From NCBI GenBank assembly GCA_900769985.1, contig CAAGIS010000165.1:1-64000 (forward strand): 64,000 nt of DNA, given 5' to 3'. The DNA comes from Spirochaetia bacterium. GTDB taxonomy: Bacteria; Spirochaetota; Spirochaetia; Treponematales; Treponemataceae. Under the pieces are notes generated by a model that saw only the letters and a list, made by a program, of their open reading frames with translations, was not told where the DNA came from and ran no database searches. Position numbers and translations under genes: made by a program. Of this stretch, positions 1 to 7,442 are shown one piece after another. Positions within the stretch are counted from its first letter, which is position 1; each line of letters starts with the position of its first letter.

Positions 1-1
1 A

Positions 2-121
2 TTGACTTGGAGAAGGAGCAGAAAGCAGCCTGATTTGAATGACTTTTTTCAGAGAAATTGCGAACAAATCTTGACGCTATCGAAGGTTTTAGAAAAGCAT
101 ATAAGAAAAATAAGCCAATAA
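2..121 (+). CDS. Possible 3' end of an unidentified gene entering from the left edge
   Basis: A reading frame open from the left edge runs to a TAA at 119-121 and would encode about 39 residues containing the stretch PDLNDFFQRNCEQILTL. It overlaps the ORF at 58-399 in another frame, so at most one of the two is likely to be read over the overlap. I recognise no family. It is short and open only because the window begins here, so it may be chance. Confidence 0.2.
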   Translation: MTWRRSRKQPDLNDFFQRNCEQILTLSKVLEKHIRKISQ

Positions 122-399
122 AATACAATCCAAGTTTGTCACCTGAAGCAAAGAGATATCTTAAAAGATATTCAAAATCTGTTGCTTTTAGTTTAATGGA
201 TCTAAGAAAAAAAGCTCAAGTAAATACGATTGTTCCGGTTAAAACAGAGTTTGAAAAAGCAGAGCTTGAAAAGTATAAGCTGCAAACTGAAGATTTTATA
301 CTTAATTTTGAGAATACTGAAGATGAGCAGACAAAAGCTTTTATTAAACTTGTAAAAGATACTAAGAATATGATTTTAGGGGAAAAAGAGAACTCTTAA
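58..399 (+). CDS. Small hypothetical protein, 113 aa, uncertain start
   Basis: This ORF of 113 codons would begin at a TTG (58-60) after in-frame stops at 31-33 and 40-42. An ATG at 198 is the first in-frame alternative. No convincing ribosome binding site precedes either. The product is lysine-rich and highly charged, with no signal peptide, membrane segment or motif I know. It lies in the only accessory-looking part of the window, near a transposase relic, so it could be a leftover of a mobile or plasmid-type gene whose N-terminal part is lost, or a short native protein. The gene to its right lies 350 bases away on the opposite strand, so context does not suggest a role. Confidence 0.4.
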   Translation: MRTNLDAIEGFRKAYKKNKPIKYNPSLSPEAKRYLKRYSKSVAFSLMDLRKKAQVNTIVPVKTEFEKAELEKYKLQTEDFILNFENTEDEQTKAFIKLVKDTKNMILGEKENS

Positions 400-664
400 A
401 AGAGCAGCCTCTCAATCCGTTTAGCAACGCTGCTCTCGTAAGAAACACAAAATAACGTGTTCTCCAATCTGATTAAGATATAATGCGAGACTGTAAAGTC
501 CTTTCTGTAAATTCAGTAGGCTGCGGTAAAAAGTTTTAATGCAGGTATATCCCGCAAGCAGCTGACAGCTACTGTTTCTTTCTGAATATAAAATACAGTT
601 GATTTTTTATCAATAGTAAAACACTAAAGACAGTTTCCCTTCAGGAAGCTGCCTTTTTTTATGA
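400..664. other. Gene-free intergenic stretch with hairpins
   Basis: No credible coding frame covers this stretch. Directly after the stop at 399 is an inverted repeat, AGAGCAGC (401-408) against GCTGCTCT (429-436), with a 20-base loop. Further right, CAGTAG (514-519) can pair with CTACTG (569-574), enclosing a second pairing TGCGG (522-526) with CCGCA (552-556). A TATAAT hexamer sits at 479-484 but without a good -35. Together with the terminator at 631-660 this would fit a short structured transcript of about 170 bases, but the pairings could be coincidental. It could equally be debris from the transposon whose relic follows. Confidence 0.3.
631..660 (+). terminator. Rho-independent terminator, rightward
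   Basis: CAGTTTCC (631-638) pairs with GGAAGCTG (644-651), including one G-U pair, around a five-base loop, and is followed by CC and seven T residues (654-660). It would end a transcript coming from the left, either the small ORF at 58-399 or an RNA inside 400-630. Confidence 0.7.
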
Positions 665-760
665 TTAGTCAGGCAGACGGCCTTCGTACATTATGCACAT
701 TTCACCGTAAGTCTGGCCCCAGTTATGAATCGGTTGAGTCCATTTTTTTGTAGCCTCAAA
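665..760 (-). pseudogene. C-terminal relic of an IS256/Mutator-family transposase
   Basis: Read on the minus strand, about 30 codons ending in TAA (665-667) give EATKKWTQPIHNWGQTYGEM and then CIMYEGRLPD. This matches the conserved C-terminal end of IS256-type DDE transposases, which I recall as KKWTMPIRNWG followed by an F/YEGRL tail. Nothing upstream in that frame continues the family: the frame runs straight into the argD coding sequence. No DDE residues and no clear terminal inverted repeats are seen, so this is a decayed tail end. Its 5' end overlaps the last codons of argD in a different frame. Confidence 0.65.
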
Positions 761-1913
761 GGACAGTTTTAAAGATTTTTAGTCCGCAGTCAATTTCGTC
801 ATAAGAAATTGTCAAAGGAGGCAAAAACCGTATTACATCGCTACCAGCTGTCGTAACGCAAAGTCCGTTTTCAAGACATTTGAGTTTTATGTCAAACGGA
901 TTTAGAGAAGAATCAATCTGGATTCCTATCATAAGTCCTTTTCCCCGTATGTCTTTAACAAACGGAACATTCCATGTCTTAATTACATTTTTTATGTATT
1001 CACCCTTTTGAGTTACTTCATATAAAAAATCCTTGTCATTTACAGTATCCAGAACAACCTGCGCTGCAGCACACGCAAGAGGATTTCCTGCAAAAGTTGA
1101 CTGATGGTCGCCTACTTCAAAAATATCTTTTGCTTTTCCGCGGAAAAGACATGCCCCCATAGGAATTCCTCCTGCAATGCCTTTTGCAAGAGTTACGACT
1201 TCCGGCTCAAAACCAAGTTCATCACTTGCAAGAAATGAACCAGTCCTTCCGATTCCAGTCTGAACTTCGTCTGCCATTACTATTGCTCCTGCAGCCCTTG
1301 CAGCCTTTGCAGCTTCTTTTGCCCATTCAGAATCAATAAGATTTACCCCGCCCTCGCCTTGAATGCACTCAATAAAAAGTGCAGCAGTCGTATCATCAAA
1401 GGCAGTCTTTAAACATTCATAATCATTTGCCTTTATGGTTTTAAACCCTTGAGGATACGGAGCAAAACAGTCAGGGTGAAATTTATCCTGTCCTGTTGCT
1501 GCAAGTGTTGCGACAGTCCTTCCGTGAAAAGAAGATTCAAGTGTAACAATAGTCTTTCGTTTTTCTCCGCCATTTAAAAATCCATATTTTCGTGCAAGCT
1601 TTATTGCAGCCTCATTTGCTTCTGCACCAGAGTTTGCAAAATATCCTCTGTCAAAACCAAGAGCTTTAAGCAGATTTTCTGCATATTTTAGTCCGATATC
1701 GCTGAGAAAATAATTTGAAATATGAATCTGTTTTTTTGCCTGCTTTGAAACGGCTTTTACTAACGGCTTATAATTATGTCCTAAAGAATTTACGCCGATA
1801 CCGGCAATAAAATCAATATACTTTTTCCCGTTGATATCCCACATTGACGCACCTTTGCCTTTTGCAAAAGTTACGTCAAAACTTCCGTAATTATTTACAA
1901 TTAATTTTTCCAT
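756..1913 (-). CDS. argD: Acetylornithine aminotransferase
   Basis: A class III PLP-dependent aminotransferase of 385 residues, the usual ArgD length. It transfers the amino group from glutamate to N-acetylglutamate semialdehyde, giving N-acetylornithine in arginine synthesis; many bacterial ArgD proteins also serve in lysine synthesis. Visible features are the cofactor region YFANSGAEANEAAIKLARKY, the DEVQTGIGRTG segment with the aspartate that contacts the pyridine nitrogen, and the Schiff-base lysine in TLAKGIAGGIPMG. A good Shine-Dalgarno (GGGAGG) lies about 8 bases before the ATG. It is the last gene of argJ-argB-argD, 39 bases after argB. Related omega-aminotransferases look similar, but the arginine gene context makes ArgD the firm choice. 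The stop codon lies against a transposase relic. Confidence 0.95.
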   Translation of the reverse strand: MEKLIVNNYGSFDVTFAKGKGASMWDINGKKYIDFIAGIGVNSLGHNYKPLVKAVSKQAKKQIHISNYFLSDIGLKYAENLLKALGFDRGYFANSGAEANEAAIKLARKYGFLNGGEKRKTIVTLESSFHGRTVATLAATGQDKFHPDCFAPYPQGFKTIKANDYECLKTAFDDTTAALFIECIQGEGGVNLIDSEWAKEAAKAARAAGAIVMADEVQTGIGRTGSFLASDELGFEPEVVTLAKGIAGGIPMGACLFRGKAKDIFEVGDHQSTFAGNPLACAAAQVVLDTVNDKDFLYEVTQKGEYIKNVIKTWNVPFVKDIRGKGLMIGIQIDSSLNPFDIKLKCLENGLCVTTAGSDVIRFLPPLTISYDEIDCGLKIFKTVL

Positions 1914-1952
1914 AAAACGAACCTCCCGTATTTATCGATTTTTTAGAGACTC

Positions 1953-2828
1953 CTAATAAATCATCGTACCGATTCCTCGGTCACTGAACATTTCGATTAA
2001 CAAAGAATGAGGAACACGACCGTCAATAATATGAGTTCTTGGCACTCCGCCTTCCAGTGCCGTAAGACAGCAGTCAATTTTAGGAATCATACCGGAAGAA
2101 ATTATGCCTGTAGCTTTAAGAGAACCTATTGCAGTGCGTTCTATTCTTTTAATAAGCGATGAAGGATCATTTACGTCGCGCAGAACTCCAGGTACATTCG
2201 TAAGCTGAACGAATTTTTCGGCTTTTAATGCAACTGCAATTTTTGCTGCAGCCGTATCTGCATTTATGTTGTAACGTGCCTCATCGCCCTGCTCGCCTAA
2301 TGCAACAGTTGAAACAACAGGAATAAATGATTCTTCAAGAAGTGTCGTAAGGATTTTTGGATTTACTTCAGTAACTTCGCCGACAAATCCTAAATCTTTC
2401 TCTGTTTTTTTTGCACGCAGAAGACCTGAGTCAACACCGGAAAGTCCGATTGCTTTTCCGCCGTTCTGTAAAAGGATTCCGACAATATCTTTATTAAGCT
2501 TGCCTGTCAGTACCATCTGAACAATTTCCATAGTTTCGGCATCTGTATAACGAAGACCGTCAACAAACTTTGATTCTTTTCCGACACGTTCAAGCATATG
2601 ATTAATTTCAGGACCGCCGCCGTGAACAAGTACGACTTTTATACCGATAGTGTTCAAAAGAACAATATCTTCCATTACTGCCTGTTTCAACTCTTCATTG
2701 AGCATTGCATTGCCGCCGTATTTTACAACGATGACTTTTCCAACCCACTGTTTAAAATAAGGCAAAGCCTGAACCAAAACTTCTGACCATTGTTCTGTTG
2801 TTAAAGTACTTACATTTTCTTTAGACAT
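1953..2828 (-). CDS. argB: Acetylglutamate kinase
   Basis: An amino-acid kinase family protein of 291 residues that phosphorylates N-acetylglutamate with ATP, the second step of arginine synthesis. Signature elements are the phosphate-binding VVKYGGNAM near residue 36, the substrate loop VLVHGGGPEIN near residue 68, and the C-terminal ATP-binding region with NINADTAAAKIA and the lysine in SSGMIPKID. The N-terminal extension of roughly 25 residues before the kinase fold suggests the arginine-sensitive hexameric type, in which an N-terminal helix interlocks dimers; that is inference from length. A purine-rich GGGGATTAAAG precedes the ATG. It sits between argJ and argD with short gaps, consistent with one mRNA. 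Confidence 0.96.
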   Translation of the reverse strand: MSKENVSTLTTEQWSEVLVQALPYFKQWVGKVIVVKYGGNAMLNEELKQAVMEDIVLLNTIGIKVVLVHGGGPEINHMLERVGKESKFVDGLRYTDAETMEIVQMVLTGKLNKDIVGILLQNGGKAIGLSGVDSGLLRAKKTEKDLGFVGEVTEVNPKILTTLLEESFIPVVSTVALGEQGDEARYNINADTAAAKIAVALKAEKFVQLTNVPGVLRDVNDPSSLIKRIERTAIGSLKATGIISSGMIPKIDCCLTALEGGVPRTHIIDGRVPHSLLIEMFSDRGIGTMIY

Positions 2829-2855
2829 CTTTAATCCCCAAAATTAAAAAACACA

Positions 2856-4142
2856 TTATGACCTGTAATCACCATTGATTTTAACATAATCATAAGTAAG
2901 ATCACAGCCCCATGCCTGTCCTTCTGCTTTTCCGTCTTCAAGAGTTACAAAAATTTCAATTGCTTCGGAAGACAAAATTTTCTGCGCTTTTTCTTCATCA
3001 AAAGAAAGACCTGTTCCGTTATGGACAACTTCAATCCTGTCATCAGAATATATTTTTTCGTTTCCGTCTGCAGAAACTTCAAAAAAGCGCTTACCGTTTT
3101 CTTTACTTGAAAAATAAACGCATGTTTTTTCAGGATTAAAATCCGCCCCAGAATATCCCATTGCACAAAGAATTCTTCCGCAGTTTGCATCTTTCCCGAA
3201 CATCGCAGCCTTTACAAGATTTGAGCGGATAATTTCTTTTGCAAGAATCCGTGCAGTCTTTACGCTTTTTGCACCTGTTACAGTACATTCAATCAAGCGG
3301 CTTGCGCCTTCCCCGTCAGCAGCAATTTTCATTGCCATGATTTTGTTAAGTGAATTCAGTGCATGCAGGAATTTGTCGTAATTTTTTCCAGCTGACTTTA
3401 TTTTTTTATTACCTGCCATTCCATTTGCAAGAATTGTCAGAGTATCGTTTGTACTTGTATCACCGTCAACAGAAACGCAGTTATAAGTTCCGAGTATTGA
3501 TTCGTGCAGTGCCTTTGAAAGCATTTTGCGAGAGATGCTACAGTCTGTCGTAATAAAGCCGAGCATTGTTCCCATGTTGATATGAATCATTCCTGAACCT
3601 TTACACATCGTTCCTATAGTAACAGTCTTTCCGTCAAGTTCAAACTGAACGGCACACTCTTTGTTCTGAGTATCTGTAGTCATAATTCCGATGCTTGCAT
3701 CTGTATGACCTTCTTTTGAAAGGACATTCTTTAGATTTGAGATATTCTGTTCGATTTTTTCTACAGGAACCTGCTGACCGATTATTCCTGTAGAACATAC
3801 AATTACGTCTTCAGGAGAAATTCCTAAAGCTGAAGCAGTGCAGTCTGCCATTCTTCTTGCTGTTTCTGCACCTTGTTTTCCAGTACAGGCATTTGCATAG
3901 CCTACATTGACGATTGCCGCCTGAGCCTTTCCGTTTGCAAGAATTTTCTGAGTATATTTTACGCTTTCTGCTTTTACGCGGTTAGAAGTAAAAACGCCTG
4001 CTGCATTGCACAATTTTTCTGAATAAACCAAAGCCGTGTCATTTTTTTCCCTCCCTGCTTTTATTCCGCAATGAAAGCCAGAAGCAGAAAAGCCCTGAGG
4101 AGCAGTTATTCCGCCTGCTATAAATTTAATTTCATTCTGCAT
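2856..4142 (-). CDS. argJ: Bifunctional glutamate N-acetyltransferase / ornithine acetyltransferase
   Basis: ArgJ moves the acetyl group from N-acetylornithine back to glutamate, so the pathway is cyclic and needs no ArgE-type deacetylase. The protein has 428 residues from the ATG at 4142, chosen because CAGGAG precedes it and because the family begins close to GGITAPQGFSASGFHCGIK; an upstream in-frame start at 4250 would add 36 residues unlike the family. The autocleavage site is seen as KGSGMIHINMGTMLGF, with the threonine of GTML as the expected nucleophile (alanine-threonine is the more usual pair, as I recall). The N-terminal part becomes the alpha and the C-terminal part the beta chain. 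First gene of argJ-argB-argD. Confidence 0.95.
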   Translation of the reverse strand: MQNEIKFIAGGITAPQGFSASGFHCGIKAGREKNDTALVYSEKLCNAAGVFTSNRVKAESVKYTQKILANGKAQAAIVNVGYANACTGKQGAETARRMADCTASALGISPEDVIVCSTGIIGQQVPVEKIEQNISNLKNVLSKEGHTDASIGIMTTDTQNKECAVQFELDGKTVTIGTMCKGSGMIHINMGTMLGFITTDCSISRKMLSKALHESILGTYNCVSVDGDTSTNDTLTILANGMAGNKKIKSAGKNYDKFLHALNSLNKIMAMKIAADGEGASRLIECTVTGAKSVKTARILAKEIIRSNLVKAAMFGKDANCGRILCAMGYSGADFNPEKTCVYFSSKENGKRFFEVSADGNEKIYSDDRIEVVHNGTGLSFDEEKAQKILSSEAIEIFVTLEDGKAEGQAWGCDLTYDYVKINGDYRS

Positions 4143-4185
4143 ATCATGCACTCCTGCATTTTTCTTTGTTTTGCCATAGAAAAAT

Positions 4186-4230
4186 CTATAAATATGCAGT
4201 AAATATACATTTTTCCGTATATTTATGCAA
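4186..4230 (-). promoter_or_regulatory. Candidate argJ promoter with ArgR-like boxes
   Basis: On the minus strand a -10 TATATT (4202-4207) and a weak -35 TTGCAT (4225-4230) stand 17 bases apart. The same bases contain three copies of a TGNATNNNNA-like motif (TGCATAAATATAC at 4217-4229, TGTATATTTAC at 4199-4209, TGCATATTTATAG at 4186-4198), reminiscent of the ArgR/AhrC operator. The overlap with the promoter would suit repression by arginine. The spacing is not the canonical one and the region is AT-rich, so this is tentative. Confidence 0.35.
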
Positions 4231-4258
4231 TAGTTTTTTATAAATATCATGTTTTAAG

Positions 4259-4287
4259 TTGAAAACAAATCAATAAACTGATATATT
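4259..4287 (+). promoter_or_regulatory. Promoter for the export permease gene
   Basis: A -35 TTGAAA (4259-4264) and a -10 TATATT (4282-4287) are separated by exactly 17 bases, 46 bases before the ATG at 4333. It is divergent from the argJ promoter. Confidence 0.65.
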
Positions 4288-4332
4288 TTACAAGTAAATT
4301 AATTTTTTATAACAGAATATCAGGAAAAACAG

Positions 4333-5208
4333 ATGACAAATAATTCAAATGCCATTCAGAATGATGATGAAAACTGGGATCTTGTCTTACAGCCAAAAGA
4401 AAAATTTTTAGATTCAAAGCATATCCGAGAATTAATAAGATACAGGGATTTAGTCTACCTTTTTATAAAAAGAGATTTCATAACTCAATACAAGCAGACG
4501 ATTTTAGGACCTTTATGGTACATAGTCCAGCCGCTTGTAACGACTGTCGCCTACACTTTCGTTTTTGGAAAACTGGCTAACATTGCAACTGACGAAATTC
4601 CATACATACTTTTTTATTTTGCAGGAACTATGCTCTGGACGTATTTTTCAGGTGTTTTAAATGCAGCTTCTGCAATATTTACGAGTAATTCAGGAATTTT
4701 CGGAAAAGTATATTTTCCAAGGCTGACAGTTCCTATTTCAACGACAGTAGGACAAATGATAAAATTAGGCTTACAATTTTGCTGTCTTCTTGTCTTTTAT
4801 TTTTATTTTTTGATTAAAGGTGCCCCTATTCATCCTTCATGGGAAATATGTCTTTTTCCGCTTTTGGTTTTGTGGATTGGATTTTTAGGCTGCGGACTTG
4901 GAATGATTATTTCTTCACTTACGACTAAGTACAGAGATTTGAATCAGCTTTTGGGATTCGGGCTTCAGCTTGCAATGTATGCAACACCAATTGTCTATCC
5001 GCTGTCACAGGCACCGGAAAAATTCAAATGGTTTTTCTATATTAATCCGATGAGCGCACCAATTGAACTTTTTAGAATCTGGTTTTACGGGGCAGGAAAT
5101 GTTCCGCCTCTTATGACTTTGGTAAGCCTTGCAATTACGGCAGTTTCATTTTTCTTTGGATTAATATTATTCAACAAAAACGAAAGGACTTTCGTAGACG
5201 TCATTTAG
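4333..5208 (+). CDS. ABC-2 type polysaccharide/polyol export permease, Wzm-like
   Basis: An integral membrane protein of 291 residues in the Wzm/TagG/KpsM family, the membrane half of ATP-driven exporters of O-antigen, teichoic acid or capsule chains. A cytoplasmic amphipathic N-terminus (about 1-50, with IRYRDLVYLFIKRDF, typical of the family) is followed by about six hydrophobic segments. Family-like elements are YKQTILGPLWYIVQPL, FPRLTVPIS and the late region TPIVYPLSQAPEKFKWFFYINPM. It starts at an ATG with AGGA upstream and has its own promoter. The matching Wzt-type ATPase is not next to it; the following gene is a glycosyltransferase, which supports a surface glycan role. The substrate cannot be told from sequence. 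Confidence 0.85.
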   Translation: MTNNSNAIQNDDENWDLVLQPKEKFLDSKHIRELIRYRDLVYLFIKRDFITQYKQTILGPLWYIVQPLVTTVAYTFVFGKLANIATDEIPYILFYFAGTMLWTYFSGVLNAASAIFTSNSGIFGKVYFPRLTVPISTTVGQMIKLGLQFCCLLVFYFYFLIKGAPIHPSWEICLFPLLVLWIGFLGCGLGMIISSLTTKYRDLNQLLGFGLQLAMYATPIVYPLSQAPEKFKWFFYINPMSAPIELFRIWFYGAGNVPPLMTLVSLAITAVSFFFGLILFNKNERTFVDVI

Positions 5209-5260
5209 GGAAACATTGAATAAATCCTACCTGAAGATTTTTCAGTGTTAACACTGAATG
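5205..5260 (+). repeat. Dispersed post-stop repeat, copy 1, with 18-base palindrome
   Basis: Beginning in the stop codon of the permease gene, these 56 bases match the minus-strand copy at 61406-61460 at about 80-85 percent by eye with one gap. The core TGAAGATTTTTCAGTGTTAA is nearly unchanged (TGAGGATTTTTCAGTGTTAA in the other copy). Here the right part is a perfect palindrome, TTCAGTGTTAACACTGAA (5241-5258). It is oriented with transcription of the preceding gene. It lacks the T-run of a terminator directly after the stem. Confidence 0.75.
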
Positions 5261-5289
5261 CAGTTTTTTAATACAGTCGGGAGAATTTT

Positions 5290-6228
5290 ATGGCCTTTTT
5301 ATATTATCTTTCAAACTTGCCTTTTGAATTTGCAGTTGATGTTTGTGCAAAAATAAATTCAACTTTAAAATTGCGTCCTTCAAGCAAGCCTTTTCTTTCG
5401 GGAGATACATATCGTAAACTTGCAGATTTTATTTTTGACGAAACGCATTTGTGCAGTGCTGACGAAATCAATAATTTTAGAAAATCAAAAATAGATGAAC
5501 AGAGAAAATCACCTCTTGTTTTTGTAAGTTCTTGGAAGCTTGAAAAGTTTTACGATGATGTTCTTTCAAAAATAAAAATTCCGTTTGTACTTTTGACACA
5601 TCAGGGTGACGTAAACATTCAGACTGAATTTCACAAAAAAATCATGCAGAATAAAAACGTCATTCACTGGTTTGCGCAAAACTGCCTTTTAACTTCAAAA
5701 AAAATCACACCGCTTCCAATCGGACTTGAAGACAGATGGCGTCATAACGCAGGCGCAATTCATGATTTTAAAAATTCAAAATACAGAAACAACCCAAAAC
5801 AGGCAAAAATAATTTTTGGTTTTTCAATAAACACAAACCCAGAAAGCCGAGCTCCATGTTATATGGCACTATGCAAAAACAAGAATGCACAAGCTATTTA
5901 CAGAGCACCGAGTGCGCATCTTTACAGGAGAAAACTGTCAAAATATATGTTTGTTGCAAGTCCTGCTGGAAACGGACTTGACTGTCACAGAACATGGGAA
6001 GCAATTTATCTTGGAGTTATACCGGTCGTAGAAAACAATTCTATGAACAGATATTTTAAAAAACTAGGGCTGCCGATGATTTTAATTGACAAAGGCAAAT
6101 GGAATGAACTTGAAAACTGGACTCCTGCCCTAATGGAAAAAAAGTTTAATGAAGAACAAAAAAAAGCGGATTTAAAAGCTGTGTATCTTGATTACTGGAT
6201 TGACCAGATAAATCAGTATTTGAAATAA
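5290..6228 (+). CDS. Exostosin-like glycosyltransferase
   Basis: A soluble protein of 312 residues with no signal peptide. The C-terminal third has SPAGNGLDCHRTWEAIYLGV followed by IPVV, the signature of exostosin/GT47-type glycosyltransferases, in which the glutamate of RTWEA lies in the nucleotide-sugar pocket. The middle part (VVFVSSWKLEKFYDDV, LLTHQGDVNI, LPIGLEDRW) also fits that group. It presumably adds a sugar to a cell-surface glycan exported by the permease encoded just upstream, since the two genes are 81 bases apart on the same strand. The donor and acceptor are unknown. GGGAG precedes the ATG. Confidence 0.75.
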   Translation: MAFLYYLSNLPFEFAVDVCAKINSTLKLRPSSKPFLSGDTYRKLADFIFDETHLCSADEINNFRKSKIDEQRKSPLVFVSSWKLEKFYDDVLSKIKIPFVLLTHQGDVNIQTEFHKKIMQNKNVIHWFAQNCLLTSKKITPLPIGLEDRWRHNAGAIHDFKNSKYRNNPKQAKIIFGFSINTNPESRAPCYMALCKNKNAQAIYRAPSAHLYRRKLSKYMFVASPAGNGLDCHRTWEAIYLGVIPVVENNSMNRYFKKLGLPMILIDKGKWNELENWTPALMEKKFNEEQKKADLKAVYLDYWIDQINQYLK

Positions 6229-6232
6229 CAGT

Positions 6233-6279
6233 AAAAAAAAACTGTCATTCTGAAAAAAATCAGGACGACAGTTTTTTTT
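6233..6279. terminator. Bidirectional terminator between the glycosyltransferase and ilvE
   Basis: AAAAAAAACTGTC (6233-6245) pairs with GACAGTTTTTTTT (6267-6279), and the inner TTCTGA/TCAGGA extends the stem. A-rich and T-rich flanks make it work on both strands, ending the plus-strand gene at 6228 and the minus-strand ilvE at 6285. Confidence 0.9.
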
Positions 6280-6284
6280 ACTTG

Positions 6285-7310
6285 CTAGCAGATTTCGTAA
6301 ATCCAGCCGGCAGGAGCTTCAAGTCTTCCCATCTGAATTCCTGTCAAAGTATCGTATAAATTTTTAAGTACAGGTCCAAAATCGTCCATACCGCTTGGAA
6401 GGCAAATTTCTTTTCCATGGTCAACGATTTTTCCAATCGGAGAGATTACTGCTGCAGTTCCGCACAGACCACATTCTGTAAAGTCAGGCAATTCTTCTTT
6501 ATTGATTTTACGTTCTTCAACTTCAAGACCGAGATATTTTTTTGCAACGTCTACTAAAGAACGCCTTGTTATTGACGGAAGAATGCTGTCTGACTTAGGA
6601 GTTACGATTTTATTGTCTTTTGTAACAAAGAGAATGTTTGCGCCGCCTGTTTCTTCAATATATGTATGAGTTTTCGGGTCAAGATACATATTTTCGTCAA
6701 AACCGTTTTTGTGTGCATCTACGATATTGTGAAGGCTCATTGCATAATTTAACCCTGCTTTAATATCACCAGTGCCATGAGGTGCTGCCCTGTCAAGGTC
6801 AGAAATGCGGACTGTAATCGGATGAGCACCACCTTTAAAATAAGGTCCTACTGGAGTTCCGAAAAGCCTGAACTGATATTCTTCTGCAGGCTTTACTCCG
6901 ATTACGGAACTTGAACCAAACATATACGGTCTTAAATAAAAAGTTGCACCGCTTCCATAAGGAGGAACCCAGCTTGCATTTGCTTTTACGACTTGAGAAA
7001 CAGCATCGATAAACCGTTCTTTTGGCAATACAGGCATTTCAAGTCGGGCACAAGTTGTTGCCATACGTTCAGCATTTAAATCCGGACGGAAAGTAACAAT
7101 CTTGCCTTGTTCTGTAGTATAAGCTTTCAGGCCTTCAAAACAAGTCTGGGCATATTGAAGAACACCGGCACACTCAGAAATACTGACAGTTGCATCATCT
7201 GTAAGAACTCCATTGTCCCAGGCGCCGTCTTTAAAATTTGTAACATAGCGCTTGTCTGTCTTTACATAGGCAAAGCCTAAACTACCCCAATCAAGATTTT
7301 GTTTTTCCAT
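6285..7310 (-). CDS. ilvE: Branched-chain amino-acid aminotransferase
   Basis: A fold-type IV PLP aminotransferase of 341 residues that interconverts valine, leucine and isoleucine with their 2-oxo acids, using glutamate/2-oxoglutarate. The long form with FRPDLNAERM, the lysine in GDIKAGLNYAMSLHN (Schiff base) and the later EETGGANILFV and ECGLCGTAAVISPI (phosphate and substrate loops) all fit the IlvE group typical of Gram-positives and eukaryotes (BCAT). D-amino-acid aminotransferase and ADC lyase are less likely because of length and the CGTAAV motif. It is monocistronic, with its own promoter, a strong CTGGAGG ribosome binding site and a terminator directly after it. Confidence 0.95.
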   Translation of the reverse strand: MEKQNLDWGSLGFAYVKTDKRYVTNFKDGAWDNGVLTDDATVSISECAGVLQYAQTCFEGLKAYTTEQGKIVTFRPDLNAERMATTCARLEMPVLPKERFIDAVSQVVKANASWVPPYGSGATFYLRPYMFGSSSVIGVKPAEEYQFRLFGTPVGPYFKGGAHPITVRISDLDRAAPHGTGDIKAGLNYAMSLHNIVDAHKNGFDENMYLDPKTHTYIEETGGANILFVTKDNKIVTPKSDSILPSITRRSLVDVAKKYLGLEVEERKINKEELPDFTECGLCGTAAVISPIGKIVDHGKEICLPSGMDDFGPVLKNLYDTLTGIQMGRLEAPAGWIYEIC

Positions 7311-7361
7311 ATTTTATTCCTCCAGCTTAAAAAATAAGCAGAAAATTAATTTTATAAATGC

Positions 7362-7391
7362 ATTATATAACAAAATTAATTCATTTTACAA
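7362..7391 (-). promoter_or_regulatory. ilvE promoter
   Basis: -35 TTGTAA (7386-7391) and a perfect -10 TATAAT (7362-7367) are 18 bases apart, about 50 bases upstream of the ilvE ATG. The rest of the 130-base gap before manA is very AT-rich, with no attenuator or T-box-like structure that I can see. Confidence 0.75.
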
Positions 7392-7442
7392 TCATTTTAA
7401 AGTATTACTTTAAAAATTAAGCAAAATTTAATTTATTATATA

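Noticed and set aside
4143..4250. A 36-residue N-terminal extension of argJ
   Set aside because: The longer start has no Shine-Dalgarno, and the added residues overlap the predicted promoter; the family begins just after the ATG at 4142.
7311..7442. T-box or attenuator upstream of ilvE
   Set aside because: The gap is AT-rich with a plain promoter; no specifier loop, leader peptide or terminator/antiterminator pair is visible.
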